DNA from: JBOGZD01 sp050697155 | Lineage (GTDB): Bacteria > Actinomycetota > Thermoleophilia > Solirubrobacterales > 70-9 | Assembly: GCA_050697155.1 (NCBI GenBank) | Contig: JBOGZD010000047.1 | Coordinates: 1-20,458, forward strand | Length of the DNA: 20,458 bases | Direction: 5' to 3' | Part shown: positions 13,152 to 20,458 of the stretch, piece by piece | How positions within the stretch are numbered: the stretch's first letter is position 1 | How the letters are laid out: every line of letters starts with the position of its first letter | Notes under the pieces: generated by a model | Told to the model about the DNA's origin: nothing | What the model saw: the letters and a program-made list of their open reading frames with translations, nothing else | Databases searched by the model: none | Position numbers and translations under genes: made by a program

Positions 13152-16100
13152 TCATTCGGCGCCCGAGCGGGCACGCCGCGCGCGCCGTCGCAGCGCCGCG
13201 ACCGCGCCAGCGGCGAGCCCGAGCGCGTACGCCGGAGTCCCCGCCAGCCAGCCGCCAACCGTCGGCGCCTCCGGCTGGCGCGTCGACGGGGGCGAGATCA
13301 GCGCCCGGCCGAGCATCCTTGCCCGCGCAAGCAATCCGACGCCGACGAACCAACGCAGGCCGGCGCCGCCGCCGATCCCGGCGGCGCGGAGGGCTATCAG
13401 GCCGCCTCGCGCGTATGCGCGCCGCAACCGACCGGGGTGTGCGTGCCTGCGCAGCGCGCCCGGAGGCCTCAGGCCGGGGGTCTCGCAGTAGGCGACGACC
13501 CGTCCCGCGCGAAGCGCCCTGTCGACGAAGTCGAGCACGGGCCCGTGGATCCCCACCACGGCCGCCTCGGCGTCGATGCCGCCGAGGCGCTCGTATTCGG
13601 TGCGGCGCACCGCGAGGAACTGGGCCGGTGCGCCGAATGCCTGCAGCGGGACCCGCGCTTGGTGGCGTGACCGCAGCTCGATCGGGCGCGCATAGCGGTG
13701 GGCGGGAAGGCCCGACCCGATCGCCACCACGACCCGATCGCCGGCCAGCGCGGCGACGACGTCCTCCAGCCACTCCGGGGAAGGGCGAACTCCGGGCATG
13801 GGCAGAGCGACCACCGCCGCACGCGATTCGCGCACCGCGCGGTCGAGCGCCGCCCAGTGCGCGCGAGTGCCCCGACCGTCGTCGAGCACCCGCACGCGGG
13901 CGCCGGCCGCCTCGAATGCCGCCCGGCGACGGTCATCGCCGCGCCTGCGATCCGGGCCGAACACGACCTCCGCATCGCCGAGATCCACCGATCCCTCGAC
14001 GTCCGCCGGCGATCGCAACCTGATCTCGTCGGGGTCGAGCTCCGCCAACCCCCGTTCGAAGAGCGTGTGGTGCCAGTGACCCGCGGGCGGCGAGACCACC
14101 GCCAGCCGCCGCTGCCGCCAGCGCAGCTCGACGGGCGGCGCGACGACGTGAGGGGCGGGGATGGGCTCGTCGGAGTCGAGATCCACGACCCGCGCCGGGG
14201 GAGTGTCGGCGAGGAGCCGGCGGTGTGGCGCCGACGCGCGCAAGCCCTGGCGGTGCGCTCCGTAGCGTGTGAGCTGGGCGAGGCGGAACCAGGTTCGACG
14301 GAGCCTCAGCGCCTCGAGCAGGCCAAGCGCGGCCACCGCCCTCGACCGGATCCGCGGACGGCTGAGCGCGATCACCGCCGCCGCCTCGAGAACCCTGCCG
14401 GGGGCGGTCCGCGCCGCTTCGCGTCGAGCCACGGAAGCACCCACCTCGGGCGCGGCACCCAGCAGCAACCCGTCCGCCTCGCCCGCCTCGCGAGCGCGCT
14501 CGACGTACTCGGCGGTGGTCGGCGCGGGCTCGCGATGAGCCACGGCGCCGGGCTCATAGACCGCATCGACGCCGGCCGCAAGCGCCCTCGCGCCCCACTC
14601 CCAGCCCGCCCTGATCCCGAAGCCGGCATCGAAGCCCCCGACTCGCTCGAACAGCTCCCGGGGCATCGAGATGTTGGTGGGCGCGAAGTCGACGAAGGTA
14701 CGGGCCGCGGCGCCGCGGATCAACCGGTGGCGATCCTCGGAGGCGAGCCGGGTCGCGAGAGCGGCGAGGTTCCGGCCCCGAGGTCGCGCGGGGGACGCCC
14801 CGATCACGACGGCCTCGCGGCCGAGGCTCCTGTGACGCTCGAGGTGCCGGGCGAGCAAGCCGGGCTGCGGGCGCAGGCTTCCGTCGAGGATCAGCAGCAT
14901 CGCCGCGTTCGCACTCGACGCCGCCGCGTTGATGCCGCTCGGCCCACCAGGCCCGGCCAGGATTCGAACGCTCGCCTCGGGGTGCGGGGGGGCGGCATCG
15001 CTTCCGGCGGGGGAGACCGCGACGATCTCCCACCCAGCGCCGATCCGCTGCGCGCCGAGGGCCTCGAGGCAGGGAGCCGGGCCGGGGCCGTCGCCCGCCA
15101 CGACGAGGACCGAGAGCTGCGGGTGGGCGTCATCTCCGCCAGCCGCTCCCTCCTCGGGCGGCGGCCGGGCCGGGCCGTGGTGCGGCACCCGACCGCGGTC
15201 GCCGCCGGTCGCGGCGCCCGGTTCGCGGTTTGGCGTCCCCCGCGCGGCGCGGCGGGCCAGCGGCCACTCGATCGGGCCGCGCAGGCCGGCTCTGAGGTAG
15301 CGCCGGCGCAGGTCCAGGGTCAGCTCGTCGCCCTGGCCGGTGATCAGGTCGAGGACCGCTTTGACATAGCTGCTCCACAGCCACCGCCAGACGGCGAAGG
15401 TCGCCGGCTCGCGATCCTCGACCAGGGCCTTGGTCAGGAAGGAGGAGAAGCCGATGCCGTAACCCTCCACCGTCGCGCGCAGGGCGGGCAGGTCGCGGCC
15501 GTGGCGGTGCAGGAAGTATGTGCCCGGGTCATAGACGACGCGCAGCCCCGAGGCGAGGATGCGATAGAGGGCGTAGAGGTCGCCGCCCGAGCGGGTGCGG
15601 GTGCCGACGTCGAGCTCGGGCGGGAACAGGTCGCCGGCGGCGGAGACCGCGTCGCGGCGCAGGACCATGTTCGCCCCCGCGCCGACGCGGCCCGAGTGGA
15701 CCGCCCAGACGTTGGTCCAGTCGAAGCGGCGAAGCCGCAGCGACTGGGGAAACGCCGCGACCCGCTCGCGGTGGAACTGGTAGACGGTCTCGAACTCGTA
15801 TGGAAACCCGGGACCCGTGACCGCGCCTACGGTCGGATCGGCGAAGTGCTCGGGCAGGGCGCGCAGCCAATCCGGGGGCACGCGACAGTCGTCGTCGGTG
15901 AACGCGATCAGCTCGCCGCGGGCGCCGCGCAGACCCGCGGCACGAGCGTGGTTGAGGCCACGGCGATCCTCCCGGACGTATCGCGCGCCTGCCTCCTCGA
16001 CCAGGGCGCGCAGGCCGTTGGCGCCGGGATCGTTGTCGACGACGACGATCTCGAGCGGCGCCGGGTCCAGCCGGCGAAGCGATTCCAGCGCCTCGCGGAG

Positions 16101-16484
16101 GAGCTGGGGCCGCCTGCGGGTGCAGACGACGACGGAGATCGGCAGCTCCTCGCGCGCCGGCGGCGGCGATCCGAGGCGGCGACGCAGGCGTGCCGACAGC
16201 TCAGCCACGGCGCGCGCCCGCGCGGCGTGGCGGCCCAGGGTCGCCTGGACGAGGGCCTCGTCGTGCACGTGTCCGGGGCTGGCGAGGCTGAAGCGGCCAT
16301 GCGCCACCCCCTCATGGGTGACCACGAAGCTCCACTCGTCCGCGGCGGCGAGATCGAGTGGCGGCATCGGCTCGGTGGCCTCGATCGTGAGCGTCCTGTG
16401 GCGGCGCGTCGCGCCGCCCGGACCCGATCGTCCGGGCACCCGGCTGTCTCCACCTTCTCGTACCACCCCGATGCGCGCGACCAC
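13152..16484 (-). CDS. Giant tri-domain glycosyltransferase-like protein (GT2 plus two degenerate GT-A domains)
   Basis: A 1110-residue protein, far longer than a single GT2 enzyme. Domain 1 (about 113-400) is a full family 2 glycosyltransferase: ISVVVCTRRRPQLLREALES, IVVVDNDP, RGLNHARAAGL, and FTDDDCRVPPDWL with the acidic metal motif at 197-199. A Pro/Gly-rich linker (about 410-455) follows. Domain 2 (about 456-735) repeats the fold (LSVLVVAGDGPGPA, MLLILDGSLRPQPGLL, GGFDAGFGIRAGWEWGARAL) but has LDGS in place of a DxD motif. Domain 3 (about 790-1005) keeps SPEWLEDVVAAL and RRTEYERLGGIDAEAAVVG, with PMPG where the acidic motif should be. The C-terminus has weak hydrophobic stretches and a basic tail. 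The start is GTG 16482-16484; M40 is an alternative. It diverges from a polysaccharide exporter, so a role in surface glycan assembly is likely. The donor and acceptor are unknown. Confidence 0.85.
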   Translation of the reverse strand: MVARIGVVREGGDSRVPGRSGPGGATRRHRTLTIEATEPMPPLDLAAADEWSFVVTHEGVAHGRFSLASPGHVHDEALVQATLGRHAARARAVAELSARLRRRLGSPPPAREELPISVVVCTRRRPQLLREALESLRRLDPAPLEIVVVDNDPGANGLRALVEEAGARYVREDRRGLNHARAAGLRGARGELIAFTDDDCRVPPDWLRALPEHFADPTVGAVTGPGFPYEFETVYQFHRERVAAFPQSLRLRRFDWTNVWAVHSGRVGAGANMVLRRDAVSAAGDLFPPELDVGTRTRSGGDLYALYRILASGLRVVYDPGTYFLHRHGRDLPALRATVEGYGIGFSSFLTKALVEDREPATFAVWRWLWSSYVKAVLDLITGQGDELTLDLRRRYLRAGLRGPIEWPLARRAARGTPNREPGAATGGDRGRVPHHGPARPPPEEGAAGGDDAHPQLSVLVVAGDGPGPAPCLEALGAQRIGAGWEIVAVSPAGSDAAPPHPEASVRILAGPGGPSGINAAASSANAAMLLILDGSLRPQPGLLARHLERHRSLGREAVVIGASPARPRGRNLAALATRLASEDRHRLIRGAAARTFVDFAPTNISMPRELFERVGGFDAGFGIRAGWEWGARALAAGVDAVYEPGAVAHREPAPTTAEYVERAREAGEADGLLLGAAPEVGASVARREAARTAPGRVLEAAAVIALSRPRIRSRAVAALGLLEALRLRRTWFRLAQLTRYGAHRQGLRASAPHRRLLADTPPARVVDLDSDEPIPAPHVVAPPVELRWRQRRLAVVSPPAGHWHHTLFERGLAELDPDEIRLRSPADVEGSVDLGDAEVVFGPDRRRGDDRRRAAFEAAGARVRVLDDGRGTRAHWAALDRAVRESRAAVVALPMPGVRPSPEWLEDVVAALAGDRVVVAIGSGLPAHRYARPIELRSRHQARVPLQAFGAPAQFLAVRRTEYERLGGIDAEAAVVGIHGPVLDFVDRALRAGRVVAYCETPGLRPPGALRRHAHPGRLRRAYARGGLIALRAAGIGGGAGLRWFVGVGLLARARMLGRALISPPSTRQPEAPTVGGWLAGTPAYALGLAAGAVAALRRRARRARSGAE

Positions 16485-16494
16485 GACCCGCGTC

Positions 16495-16514
16495 TACGCT
16501 TCGTGCGAACGCTA
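16495..16514. promoter_or_regulatory. Face-to-face -10 elements of the GT and exporter genes
   Basis: TACGCT (16495-16500, plus strand) and TAGCGT (16514 to 16509, minus strand) both match TANNNT and point at each other across 8 bp. Transcripts from them would overlap by a few bases, so the two promoters would compete for polymerase. Prediction from sequence pattern only. Confidence 0.35.
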
Positions 16515-16517
16515 GCG

Positions 16518-17333
16518 ATGCGGGGTCAGTCGAAGTCGCAGTTGCCCACGCCAGGGGGAGGGGCCCGCTGGCCCGACCTCGTGCGGCGGAGCCGAGAGGT
16601 GACGGTGCACCTCGCGCTGCACGAGCTCGCCTCGCGCCACCGCTTCACGGCCCTGGGCTGGGCGTGGCCGCTCGTGCGCCAGCTCGTCCAGCTCGCCGTC
16701 CTCTACTTCGTCTTCACCTCGATCTTCGACCTCGGGATCGACGACTACGCCGTCTTCCTGTTCGCGGGGCTGATCGCCTGGAGCTGGTTCTTCTCCGCGG
16801 TCGGGGACGGAACCGGTGCGGTGGCGGCCCAGCGCCACCTGCTGCTGCATCCGCGCTGCCCGGCGGAGGCGCTGCCGCTGGTCCCGGTCGCGGCCGCGTC
16901 GGTGGACGCCCTGATCGCGCTGCCGGTGCTGCTCGCCGTGGTCGCGGCCTCCGGGACACTCCATCTGACCGCGCTCCTGCTTCCCGCACTGGCGGCGATC
17001 CAGCTCGTGCTCATGGTCGGAGTGGTCTGGCTCACGTCAGCGGCGAACGTCTACCTGCGGGACGTGCGCCAGATCGTCACCGTCGGCCTGCTGCTGCTGT
17101 TCTACCTGACGCCGGTCTTCTACGAGCTCGGCAAGGTCCCCGAGGACTACCAGTGGGTCCTTCAGCTCAATCCGCTGACCACGCTGATCGAGGGCTACCG
17201 CGACGTGCTGCTCGAGGAGCGGCTCCCGGACGCGCTGCCGCTGCTGGCGGTCGCCGCGGCCAGCGTGGCGATCGGGGCCGCCGGGCTGGCGTTCTTTAGC
17301 CGCCTCCGTCCGGGGTTCATCGACGAGCTCTGA
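16518..17333 (+). CDS. wzm: Polysaccharide ABC exporter permease (Wzm/TagG-like, ABC-2 family)
   Basis: A 271-residue ABC-2 type permease that would form the membrane channel for export of a lipid-linked glycan. The N-terminal amphipathic stretch LVRRSREVTVHLALHELASR precedes TM1 (WPLVRQLVQLAVLYFVF). Further TM segments include YAVFLFAGLIAWSWFF, the ALIALPVLLAVVAAS region, LLPALAAIQLVLMVGVVWL, TVGLLLLFYLTPVFYELG and the last LLAVAAASVAIGAAGLAFF. YLRDVRQIV and LNPLTTLIEGYRDVLL are family motifs. The frame is open far upstream as antisense of the GT gene, so I chose ATG 16518, just after the divergent promoter. It is five bases before the ATPase gene. Confidence 0.9.
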   Translation: MRGQSKSQLPTPGGGARWPDLVRRSREVTVHLALHELASRHRFTALGWAWPLVRQLVQLAVLYFVFTSIFDLGIDDYAVFLFAGLIAWSWFFSAVGDGTGAVAAQRHLLLHPRCPAEALPLVPVAAASVDALIALPVLLAVVAASGTLHLTALLLPALAAIQLVLMVGVVWLTSAANVYLRDVRQIVTVGLLLLFYLTPVFYELGKVPEDYQWVLQLNPLTTLIEGYRDVLLEERLPDALPLLAVAAASVAIGAAGLAFFSRLRPGFIDEL

Positions 17334-17338
17334 TCTGG

Positions 17339-18583
17339 ATGCTTCGAATCGAGGGAGTCTGGAAGTCCTATCCGCGCTGGCCGGCGGGCGGTCGCACCCT
17401 GCGCGCCCTGGCCGCAAACCGCCTTCCGCTCTTGGCGCGGCGGGGCCCGCGAACCTGGGCGCTGCGCGACGTCTCGCTCGAGGTCTCGCCGGGACGCGCC
17501 GTCGCCGTGATCGGTCGAAACGGGGCCGGCAAGTCGACCCTGCTGCGAGTCGCCAGCGGGCTCAGCCCGGCAAGCCGCGGCGCGGTCACGGTGCCGCCTG
17601 GAGTCGCCTCGGTGCTCGACCTCGGCGACAGCTTCGACCCGTCGCTGAGCGGGCGCGAGAACGCGCTCACCGCTGCGGTCGTCGGGGGGTGGACGCGCGC
17701 GGAGGCGAGCGCGCTCCTGCCCGCGGCGCTCGGGTTCGCGGAGCTCGAGGAGCACGCCGACGCCCCGGTGAGGACCTACAGCGAGGGGATGAAGCTGCGG
17801 CTCGCCTTCGGCGTCATCGCCCAGCTCGAGCCGGACGTCCTGCTCGTCGACGAGGTGATCGCGGTCGGCGACCTCGCGTTTCAGGCGAAGTGCATGGAGT
17901 GGATCTCCGGCCGCCGCGCGGCAGGGACTTCGCTGGTGCTCGCCTCGCACGACCTGCGCCTGGTCGAGCGCGAGTGCGAGCAGGCGATCTGGCTCGAGGA
18001 CGGCGCCATCGCGGCCGCGGGGGCGGTGGCCGAGGTCGTCCAGCGTTACGAAGACGCCGCGCGGGAGAGGACCCTCGCGGCGACCCCGGAGCCGGGCCCC
18101 GACGACGGCTCCGGCCTCGAGCTGCGCCACAACCGGGTCGGGACCCAGGAGGTCACGATCGAGTCGGTGGAGCTGCGGGACGCCACCGGGGAGGGGATCC
18201 GGCAGGAGCCCGGAAGGCCGGCACGGATCTCGCCGGGGGACCCGCTGCGGCTCTCGCTGACGGTGCGAAGCCACCGCGGGGCGGTTCACGACCCGATCGT
18301 CCGCGTCACGATCAACCGCGAGCACGACGACATCACCTGCTTCGAGACCAGCACCCGCGACGACGGTGTCGGCCTCGGGACGGTGGACGGCGCCCGGGTG
18401 ACGCTGGCGCTCGACCGCCTCGACCTCGCCCCGGGCCGCTACCTGCTCGACCTCGGCCTGTTTCGGGCCGACTGGGACGTCGTCTACGACTACCACTGGC
18501 ACGCGATCGTCCTCGACGTGGCCGAGGTCCCCACGTCGACGCGAGGCCCGCTGTTCCCGCCGCGCCGGTGGGAGCTCGATTGA
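17339..18583 (+). CDS. wzt: Polysaccharide ABC exporter ATPase with C-terminal Wzt domain
   Basis: A 414-residue ATPase that powers export through the preceding permease. Walker A is GRNGAGKS (59-66), the signature YSEGMK (147-152), Walker B DVLLVDE (166-172) and the switch His H204 (ASHD). GGRTLRALA-type insertion before the first strands is common in teichoic-acid and O-antigen exporters. Residues about 258-410 form a beta-rich extension like the Wzt C-terminal domain (VTIESVELRDATG, LSLTVRSHRG, PGRYLLDLGLF, YHWHAIVLDV), which in studied Wzt proteins binds the end of the finished polysaccharide and decides what is exported. That suggests a chain with a specific end modification. Start ATG 17339, five bases after the wzm stop, so the pair is one operon. 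It converges on the next gene with a 15-bp gap. Confidence 0.93.
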   Translation: MLRIEGVWKSYPRWPAGGRTLRALAANRLPLLARRGPRTWALRDVSLEVSPGRAVAVIGRNGAGKSTLLRVASGLSPASRGAVTVPPGVASVLDLGDSFDPSLSGRENALTAAVVGGWTRAEASALLPAALGFAELEEHADAPVRTYSEGMKLRLAFGVIAQLEPDVLLVDEVIAVGDLAFQAKCMEWISGRRAAGTSLVLASHDLRLVERECEQAIWLEDGAIAAAGAVAEVVQRYEDAARERTLAATPEPGPDDGSGLELRHNRVGTQEVTIESVELRDATGEGIRQEPGRPARISPGDPLRLSLTVRSHRGAVHDPIVRVTINREHDDITCFETSTRDDGVGLGTVDGARVTLALDRLDLAPGRYLLDLGLFRADWDVVYDYHWHAIVLDVAEVPTSTRGPLFPPRRWELD

Positions 18584-18598
18584 GCTAGCGCCGTGTCA

Positions 18599-19663
18599 CT
18601 AGGCGGGCGTTGGCGCGGCGAGCGCGGCGAGGCGGTTGACCGTGTGCAGACGCTCGGCCGGGTCCATGTGCACGGGCGAGCAGATCAGGCGGTCGACGCC
18701 GGCGGCGGCGAGCTTCTCGATCCGCCCGGCGACCTCGTCCTCGGTGCCGACGAGCGCGGTCGTGTCGACGAGCTCGTCGGGGATTGCCGCATAGGCCTCC
18801 TCGCGCTTGCCGTCGAGGTAGAGCGACTGAACCCGGTCGGCGACCTCGCCGAAGCCGAAGCGGTGGGTGAGGTCGACGTAGAAGTTGGTCTTGCGGCTGC
18901 CCATCCCGCCGAGGTAGAGCAGCAGGCCCGCCTTGACCACCCCGCGGGCCGCCTCCGTGTCGCCGTCGATCGCCACCTGGACCGAGGGCGAGACCTCGAA
19001 GTCCTCCCGCGAGCGGCTCCCCTTGGCGAACCCGGCCTCGAGGTGCTCTCCCCAGGTCTCCTCGAACGCGTCGGCGCTGAAGAAGATCGGGATCCAGCCG
19101 TCGCAGATCTCGGCCGCCATCTCGACCGACTTGCGGCCGATCGCGCCGACGAAGATCGGGATCTCGTTCCGCACCGGGTGGAAGTTGAGCTTCAGCGCCT
19201 TGCCCTGCCCTGTCCCGCCTTCGATCGGCAGCTGGTAATGCTCGCCCTTGTACTCGAGCCGCCCCTCGCGGGCGACGATCTCGCGCACGATCTCGATGTA
19301 CTCGCGGGTCCGGCCCCAGGGCTTCGGATAGGGAACTCCGTACCAGCCCTCGGAGACCTGCGGCCCCGAGGGCCCGAAGCCGAAGATGAAGCGACCGCCC
19401 GAGAGCGCGTCGATCGTCGCCCCGGCCATCGCCGCCGCCGCGGGCGGCCGTGCCGGCACCTGCATGATCGCCGCCCCGAGCTTGATCGTCTCGGTCTGCG
19501 CCGCAAGCCAGCCGAGCACGCTGACCACGTCCGAGCCGTAGGACTCGGCCGCCCAGACCGAGTCGAAGCCCGCCGACTCCGCCGCGCGGACGATCTCGAC
19601 CGCGTCGTCTCCGCTGGGCCCGATGCCCCAGTAGCCGAGGTTGAGGCCCAGCTTCAGCGCCAT
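18599..19663 (-). CDS. LLM class F420-dependent oxidoreductase
   Basis: A 354-residue luciferase-superfamily TIM-barrel enzyme, probably F420-dependent as in other actinobacteria; the substrate is unknown. The N-terminus MALKLGLNLGYWGIGPSG, AAESAGFDSVWAAESYGSD, KLGAAIMQVPARPPAAAAM, GGRFIFGFGPSGPQVSEGWY-type sequence and IPIFVGAIGRKSVEMAAEICDG are typical of a well-populated actinobacterial group. The C-terminus has ALVGTEDEVAGRIEKLAAAG. It is not closely related to the luciferase-like protein at 2676-3623: different N-terminus and longer insertions. The ATG start has no clear Shine-Dalgarno, but TAGGGT lies nine bases upstream. It follows the HAD gene by 70 bp containing a dyad, so it may be transcribed separately. 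Confidence 0.92.
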   Translation of the reverse strand: MALKLGLNLGYWGIGPSGDDAVEIVRAAESAGFDSVWAAESYGSDVVSVLGWLAAQTETIKLGAAIMQVPARPPAAAAMAGATIDALSGGRFIFGFGPSGPQVSEGWYGVPYPKPWGRTREYIEIVREIVAREGRLEYKGEHYQLPIEGGTGQGKALKLNFHPVRNEIPIFVGAIGRKSVEMAAEICDGWIPIFFSADAFEETWGEHLEAGFAKGSRSREDFEVSPSVQVAIDGDTEAARGVVKAGLLLYLGGMGSRKTNFYVDLTHRFGFGEVADRVQSLYLDGKREEAYAAIPDELVDTTALVGTEDEVAGRIEKLAAAGVDRLICSPVHMDPAERLHTVNRLAALAAPTPA

Positions 19664-19672
19664 CGCGGCGGA

Positions 19673-19678
19673 ACCCTA
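19673..19678 (-). promoter_or_regulatory. Candidate -10 for the second LLM gene
   Basis: TAGGGT on the minus strand (19678 to 19673), nine bases before the ATG at 19663, matching TANNNT. It sits just downstream of the 19686-19728 dyad. Confidence 0.35.
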
Positions 19679-19685
19679 TCGGGCC

Positions 19686-19728
19686 GCGTGAAAGATTCGC
19701 CGCGCCATAGGCCGCGAACGCTTCACGC
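19686..19728 (-). terminator. Dyad between the HAD and LLM genes
   Basis: GCGTGAA (19686-19692) pairs with TTCACGC (19722-19728), and after a 3x3 internal loop TTCGC (19696-19700) pairs with GCGAA (19714-19718). The loop is 13 bases. It begins six bases after the HAD stop codon, so it could end that transcript or serve as an operator for the LLM promoter next to it. No T-run follows. Confidence 0.35.
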
Positions 19729-19733
19729 CTCGG

Positions 19734-20384
19734 CTAACGCAGCGGCGTGTTGTCGAGCTGCTCGCGCACGGCGACGGGCGACTCGAACACGGCGACGGCG
19801 CCGGCCTCGCGCAGCTCGGCCTCCGAGAAGCCGCCGGTGAGCAAGCCGATCGTCTTCAGCTCCGCTCGCTTGGCTGCTACGACGTCCCAGGTCGTGTCGC
19901 CGACCATGACCGCGGAGAGCTCGCGCGCCTTCTGCATCGCCGCCGCGACGAGGTCGGGCTCGGGCTTGGTCTGCTCGACGTCGGCCGCGGTCGTCCACTC
20001 GTCGGCGAGCTCGCGTGCGTCGAGCAGGTCGAGGTAGTGCCCGACCTCGTCCTCCTTCGCCGAGCTGGCGAGGACCACCGTGTGACCGCGGCGCTTGAGC
20101 TCGGCGATCAGCTCGCGGGCGCCGTCGAAGGGCCGCACCTCATCGATCAGCTCCCCGTAGAGCCGCTTCTCGGCATCGCGGATCGAGTCGCCGCTGCCGG
20201 CCTCGACCCGCTCGCCGGCGACCGCGGCGACGAGCTGGTCGCCGCCCATGCCGATGTGGCGGTGGATCCACCACACGGGCGGCGCCACTTCGTGCTCGCG
20301 AAACGCCCGGTACCAGGCGAGCGCGTGCTGGTAGTTGGAGTCGACGAGCGTCCCGTCGACGTCGAGGATCGCCGCGACAGCCAC
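19734..20384 (-). CDS. HAD-superfamily phosphatase (beta-phosphoglucomutase/PGP-like subfamily)
   Basis: A 216-residue haloacid-dehalogenase-type hydrolase that probably removes phosphate from a small metabolite. Motif I is DVDGTLVDSN (8-17) with the nucleophile D8 and acid D10. A helical cap (about 18-85) follows, with WWIHRHIGMGGDQLV typical of phosphoglycolate-phosphatase-like proteins. Motif II is VVLASSAK (103-110), motif III QTKPEPD with K140, and motif IV VMVGDTTWD (159-167) with D163 and D167. All catalytic residues are present. The start is GTG 20382-20384; on its strand TAGCCC lies six bases upstream, a near miss to TANNNT. The substrate cannot be told from the sequence. Confidence 0.92.
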   Translation of the reverse strand: MAVAAILDVDGTLVDSNYQHALAWYRAFREHEVAPPVWWIHRHIGMGGDQLVAAVAGERVEAGSGDSIRDAEKRLYGELIDEVRPFDGARELIAELKRRGHTVVLASSAKEDEVGHYLDLLDARELADEWTTAADVEQTKPEPDLVAAAMQKARELSAVMVGDTTWDVVAAKRAELKTIGLLTGGFSEAELREAGAVAVFESPVAVREQLDNTPLR

Positions 20385-20413
20385 ACGTCGGGGCTACCCG
20401 CCCCGAGCCTCGG

Positions 20414-20458
20414 CTACCCCTTGACCGCGGGGTTTGTCTCGATATGCGCGACAAACCC
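20414..20458 (-). CDS. Possible 3' end of another gene (partial)
   Basis: A minus-strand frame enters from the right edge and ends at TAG (20416 to 20414), encoding GFVAHIETNPAVKG. The end AVKG recalls the C-termini of MalG-type sugar ABC permeases, but 14 residues are too few to assign anything. If real, it would sit 29 bp upstream of the HAD gene on the same strand. The same bases form an inverted repeat (20430-20458), which is an alternative reading. Confidence 0.25.
   Translation of the reverse strand, partial: GFVAHIETNPAVKG
20430..20458. repeat. Inverted repeat at the right edge
   Basis: GGGTTTGTC (20430-20438) and GACAAACCC (20450-20458) are perfect inverted arms; two further pairs inside (20440-20441 with 20447-20448) leave a five-base loop. 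The repeat reaches the last base of the window and may extend beyond it. Possible terminator or operator. Confidence 0.4.

Noticed and set aside
13698..16517. Very long plus-strand open frame antisense to the glycosyltransferase gene, continuous with the permease frame
   Set aside because: In such GC-rich DNA the opposite strand of a real gene often lacks stops. The translation is low-complexity and has no family motifs, and real permease sequence begins only after 16518.

Overview
This 20.5 kb window is high-GC and gene-dense, with mostly GTG/ATG starts. It carries a chromosomal set of genes typical of an actinobacterium: two F420-type luciferase-like oxidoreductases, the ergothioneine genes egtB and egtD, a split pntAa/pntAb/pntB transhydrogenase, a class II FBPase (GlpX) and a beta-helix/RTX-type surface protein. 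My inference is Actinomycetota, most likely Thermoleophilia (Solirubrobacterales or a relative). No rRNA, tRNA, IS element, phage gene or CRISPR array was seen, and no gene-free stretch exceeds about 100 bp.

Layout from left to right. The 3' end of an unknown gene overlaps a YihY/BrkB-family membrane protein (+). Convergent to it is a minus-strand pair, a four-TM membrane protein followed by glpX. A luciferase-like monooxygenase (+) diverges from that pair and converges on the minus-strand egtB-egtD pair. An HSD10-like short-chain dehydrogenase (+) diverges from egtB across a large palindrome. Next come a minus-strand protein with a type IV pilin-like signal fused to a Vps62-like domain, and a divergent 84-residue LapA-like membrane protein (+). 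A minus-strand beta-helix/choice-of-anchor-Q/RTX protein follows, then the minus-strand operon pntAa-pntAb-pntB. A 1110-residue minus-strand protein with three tandem glycosyltransferase-like domains diverges from a Wzm/Wzt polysaccharide ABC exporter (+). The right end holds a second luciferase-like oxidoreductase and a HAD phosphatase, both on the minus strand, and possibly the last codons of another gene.

Functional themes are redox and thiol homeostasis (ergothioneine, transhydrogenase, F420-type enzymes, SDR), central carbon metabolism (GlpX), and the cell surface (exporter, glycosyltransferase, RTX protein, pilin-like protein).

The most useful observations are these. (1) Several genes share a TANNNT-N6-start layout that suggests leaderless transcription. 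(2) egtB and the first luciferase-like gene both encode their conserved N-termini with no ATG/GTG/TTG in frame, which means either a rare start codon or a one-base error. (3) A 48-bp imperfect palindrome lies between egtB and the SDR gene and competes with a second palindrome. (4) A prepilin-type signal is fused to a Vps62-like domain. (5) A triple glycosyltransferase-like protein loses its acidic motifs from the first to the third domain. I did not find a self-contained new defence or mobile system here.
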